A program made the translations under genes and the position numbers. The notes beneath the pieces were generated by a model. That model had not been told where the DNA came from, did no database searches, and was given only the letters and a program-made list of their open reading frames with translations. From Oxalobacteraceae bacterium UBA4003 (lineage in GTDB: Bacteria; Pseudomonadota; Gammaproteobacteria; Burkholderiales; Burkholderiaceae_D), in NCBI GenBank assembly GCA_002384815.1, contig DGBN01000035.1, forward strand, positions 61,988 through 125,987: a stretch of DNA of 64,000 nt, read 5' to 3'. Of this stretch, positions 62,042 through 64,000 are shown in pieces (positions within the stretch are counted from its first letter, which is position 1; every line of letters starts with the position of its first letter).

Positions 62042-62348
62042 GGTTTCTCCAAGTTTAGATTCGTGGAGCACATCTGGTCCACATCAGAGCGATAAACCCT
62101 GTTCAAATGAACAACCGGTATCGACATGTACATTCTAGAAACTTGTTCACCACAATGAGATGACCGTGTAATTACATCTACGTCATGAAGTCCACTAAGG
62201 AAGCGGACAAAGGAATGATGGGCGCGACTCGGGAAGGCTGCTAAGGAATAATCCGGAGCTGCCAATTCAATTCCTCAAAAACTCATTATTAGTTTCTGCA
62301 GAGGCAGATGCTGACCAACTATCTGAATATCGCATTAAAGGATGATTA
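62042..62348. other. Upstream region of the DUF4148 gene and the SLOG-like gene
   Basis: 307 bp between divergent genes. TGTAATTACA (62167-62176) is a perfect 10-bp palindrome whose ATTACAT extension repeats the inner half-site of the copR-copA operator. Nothing else supported. Confidence 0.4.
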
Positions 62349-62750
62349 ATGATGCGCTACGCTCGACACGCGGAAATAGATCGAGAAAGAATTACTATTT
62401 TTCAAAGTAAATTTTTTACCGAAATGATGTCAGTGGAGAACGATGATTTTATAGATCAACGCTATGTTTCAGCAATCGACGGAGATAGAAATTTAAGCAT
62501 TTATTCTATGCGCATGAACATGATACAAAGTCGGAAGTTCCATGCGGCCGTTGTCATTGGGGGCATGGATGGGATTCACGAAGAGGTCGAATTATTTCGT
62601 AAGCTGCATCCTACGGCGAAAATACTTCCAGTGCCTTCGACGGGTGCCGCTGCAGAAATAGTTTTTCGCAAAGGTGATTATGCAAAAGAACTTGCGAATG
62701 ACATTTCATTCGCAAGCATGTTTAGGCGTAATTTACTGAAAACGCCTTAA
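62349..62750 (+). CDS. Small SLOG-like nucleotide-binding protein
   Basis: 133 residues. HAAVVIGGMDGIHEEVELFR and KILPVPSTGAAAEIVF resemble the glycine-rich, nucleotide-sensing core of SLOG-superfamily proteins. Full-length relatives are longer, so this may be a truncated or minimal form. ATG 62349 or 62352 (AAGGA upstream). It lies 33 nt before the phospholipase-like gene on the same strand. The role, perhaps nucleotide-signal sensing, is inferred from the fold only. Confidence 0.5.
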   Translation: MMRYARHAEIDRERITIFQSKFFTEMMSVENDDFIDQRYVSAIDGDRNLSIYSMRMNMIQSRKFHAAVVIGGMDGIHEEVELFRKLHPTAKILPVPSTGAAAEIVFRKGDYAKELANDISFASMFRRNLLKTP

Positions 62751-62783
62751 CCAGCAAGGTTTAAAAAAAGAGGAAAAATAGGA

Positions 62784-63896
62784 ATGATCTTAAAACTTTG
62801 TCCGCCAAGCTGGTCTTTTCTCTTTCTCGCTTTAGCGTTCTGTGCACCAGCGTATGCCTTTAAGCTATCAACTGAAGGTACGGCCATGGAACGCAAGTTA
62901 AGCCGAATGAATTCTGGATTTTTCGACAAACTGCTTAGTGGTGCTGCGCTAAAAGGTCTACCTCTATTTACTGAAGCAGTACACGAAGAAATAACCCAAC
63001 GTATCTATGGGTGCGAAGGTGATACAAACCACTGTCAGGACGCCGATCTCGGTATGGCAAGTCCATATGTTATCGCCGGTGTCAGATGGAATGACGATCC
63101 ACCATTTCGCTTGTTACCCGATCAAGCCAAGAATTTGTCATGCAAAACTGATGAAACAGTACGTTTCATCACCCAACCGAAATGCTGGGCGGGTCTTTTT
63201 TGGGATGCCGAAAAGAAGGCCAAGAGCGGAGTGACAATGGATGCCTCAAATGGTTATTCGATGCTGCATCGCTCACATTTTGGTGACCTCCAATTCCTAC
63301 ATGCAATGGCATCTAAAGACGGCGAGGCACCGGAGGTGACGCGCAAGAAAATTTTAATGTGGGCTGAGTTTAGCTGGCGCATCGCACTGCGTGAATACGG
63401 GTTGGACACGCGTTTGCGTGATGTGAAGATTGAAGGCTTTTCGGAACATTTTGGTAAAACCGAATGGAATGTTCAAGATTTATTCACACTAGGGAATGTG
63501 GCACTGCGTCGCAACATAGACGAAGTCGCTTTTGGCAGCTTACTCCATGTGGTTGAAGACAGTTTCGCCTCAGGACATGTTGAGAGATCTGAACCTGTCT
63601 ATGGGAAGCAGTGCAATGGATCCGGTTCACTATTTAAGCCTGGTTCGATTACTCAGTTTCATGCCTATGGCAATCAGGATACCGATCTTCATGCGGAAGC
63701 AGATTCTGGCGGCGCTCTAAATTATGCTCGTGCGGCCAGTCAGGGAGGAGTAATTGAAGTCGGCCGGAATCTGGTCGCTATGCTGGATAAAAATTTGCCA
63801 TGGGACTCGGTCAAACCGTACTTAGAATGTGTCTTTGAATTGAAGGATAGTGCTACACCTGCATCAGCCGGAAGCGCCTTTCACAAAATCAACTGA
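62784..63896 (+). CDS. Secreted protein resembling zinc-dependent phospholipase C / S1-P1 nuclease
   Basis: 370 residues: signal peptide (FLFLALAFCAPAYA), then EAVHEEITQRIYGC, SMLHRSHFGDLQFLHAMA, FGSLLHVVEDSFASGHVER and FHAYGNQDTDLHAEAD. The His/Asp spacing LHxxEDSFxxxH is the kind of metal site found in the PLC/S1-P1 fold, where zinc ions are bound by His and Asp. Six or so Cys suggest disulfides. Function (phospholipid or nucleic acid hydrolysis) is not proven. Its last 33 bp form the right copy of a direct repeat. Confidence 0.6.
   Translation: MILKLCPPSWSFLFLALAFCAPAYAFKLSTEGTAMERKLSRMNSGFFDKLLSGAALKGLPLFTEAVHEEITQRIYGCEGDTNHCQDADLGMASPYVIAGVRWNDDPPFRLLPDQAKNLSCKTDETVRFITQPKCWAGLFWDAEKKAKSGVTMDASNGYSMLHRSHFGDLQFLHAMASKDGEAPEVTRKKILMWAEFSWRIALREYGLDTRLRDVKIEGFSEHFGKTEWNVQDLFTLGNVALRRNIDEVAFGSLLHVVEDSFASGHVERSEPVYGKQCNGSGSLFKPGSITQFHAYGNQDTDLHAEADSGGALNYARAASQGGVIEVGRNLVAMLDKNLPWDSVKPYLECVFELKDSATPASAGSAFHKIN
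63864..63896 (+). repeat. 33-bp direct repeat, right copy
   Basis: Last 33 bp of the phospholipase-like gene, including its stop; partner at 53720-53752 with one mismatch. Sequences on both sides of the two copies are unrelated. Confidence 0.8.
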
Positions 63897-64000
63897 CTCC
63901 CACAATCTCGACGGCAATATATGTGCGGCGGTGATCTTTGATATCAATTTAAAACTTGCTAAGATAGATTTTAGCTGTCCATAAGCGTAGAACTAAAGAT

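Noticed and set aside
1..64000. tRNA, rRNA, CRISPR arrays and intact insertion sequences
   Set aside because: No cloverleaf-like sequences, regularly spaced repeats or transposase frames were found by eye; a dedicated scan was not possible.

Overview
The window looks like chromosomal DNA of a betaproteobacterium, most likely Oxalobacteraceae (Herminiimonas-like). Hallmarks are the aceA/aceB pair, a compact bioF-bioH-bioC cluster, an FNR regulator beside fdxA, small DUF2970 and DUF4148 proteins, and protein families I associate with Burkholderiales. This is judged from protein sequence and gene layout; no database search was run. I saw no rRNA, tRNA, CRISPR array or intact insertion sequence.

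Layout. 1-11.4 kb: housekeeping genes (the 3' end of a cyclic glucan synthase, hisC, rsuA, ppnN, cbpA, a methyltransferase, dbpA) with two decayed gene pieces. 11.7-14.8 kb: glyoxylate shunt, isocitrate lyase and malate synthase. 15.1-20 kb: a hemolysin III-type membrane protein, the biotin genes bioF-bioH-bioC (minus strand) behind a terminator-like hairpin, then fnr and fdxA. 20.4-24.5 kb: mrcA (PBP1A), a small conserved protein, def and an OsmC-type protein. 24.5-27.3 kb: a divergent PbrR/CadR-type regulator and a Cd/Pb/Zn P-type ATPase sharing a 19-bp-spacer MerR-type promoter. 27.4-33.6 kb: urea degradation by the ATP-dependent route (allophanate hydrolase, urea carboxylase, GntR/FCD regulator). 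34.2-38.6 kb: a first copper cluster (CopL-like protein, His-rich secreted protein, outer-membrane channel lipoprotein, multicopper oxidase) behind a CueR-type promoter. 38.6-42.1 kb: a phosphonate-family ABC importer, possibly for selenate. 42.5-48.0 kb: a secreted unknown, an OsmC-YcaO fusion and a TonB-dependent siderophore receptor that has lost its C-terminus.

48.0-54.4 kb looks foreign: it is AT-richer, carries a two-component system, a phosphoethanolamine transferase of the EptA/MCR family and a PAP2 phosphatase, and then turns into debris (a second two-component system collapsed to a fused remnant, a 3' gene fragment, a gene split by an in-frame TGA). 54.4-61.6 kb is a complete copper-resistance locus, copRS divergent from copA-copB-DUF411-copC-copD, with a nested symmetrical operator between them. 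61.7-63.9 kb holds a DUF4148 protein, a SLOG-like protein and a secreted protein resembling zinc-dependent phospholipase C. The last 33 bp of that gene recur about 10.1 kb upstream, bracketing the copper locus.

Functionally, the window combines metal defence (Cu twice, Cd/Pb/Zn once), probable lipid A modification (eptA-pap2) and alternative nutrient use (urea, acetate via glyoxylate, possibly selenate or phosphonate). The most interesting signals are the eptA-pap2 island with its CTTAAC-N5-CTTAAC box and dead neighbouring regulator, the 33-bp direct repeat, the nested CopR-type operator, the terminator abutting the bioF start, and the copper cluster with an outer-membrane channel but no RND pump.
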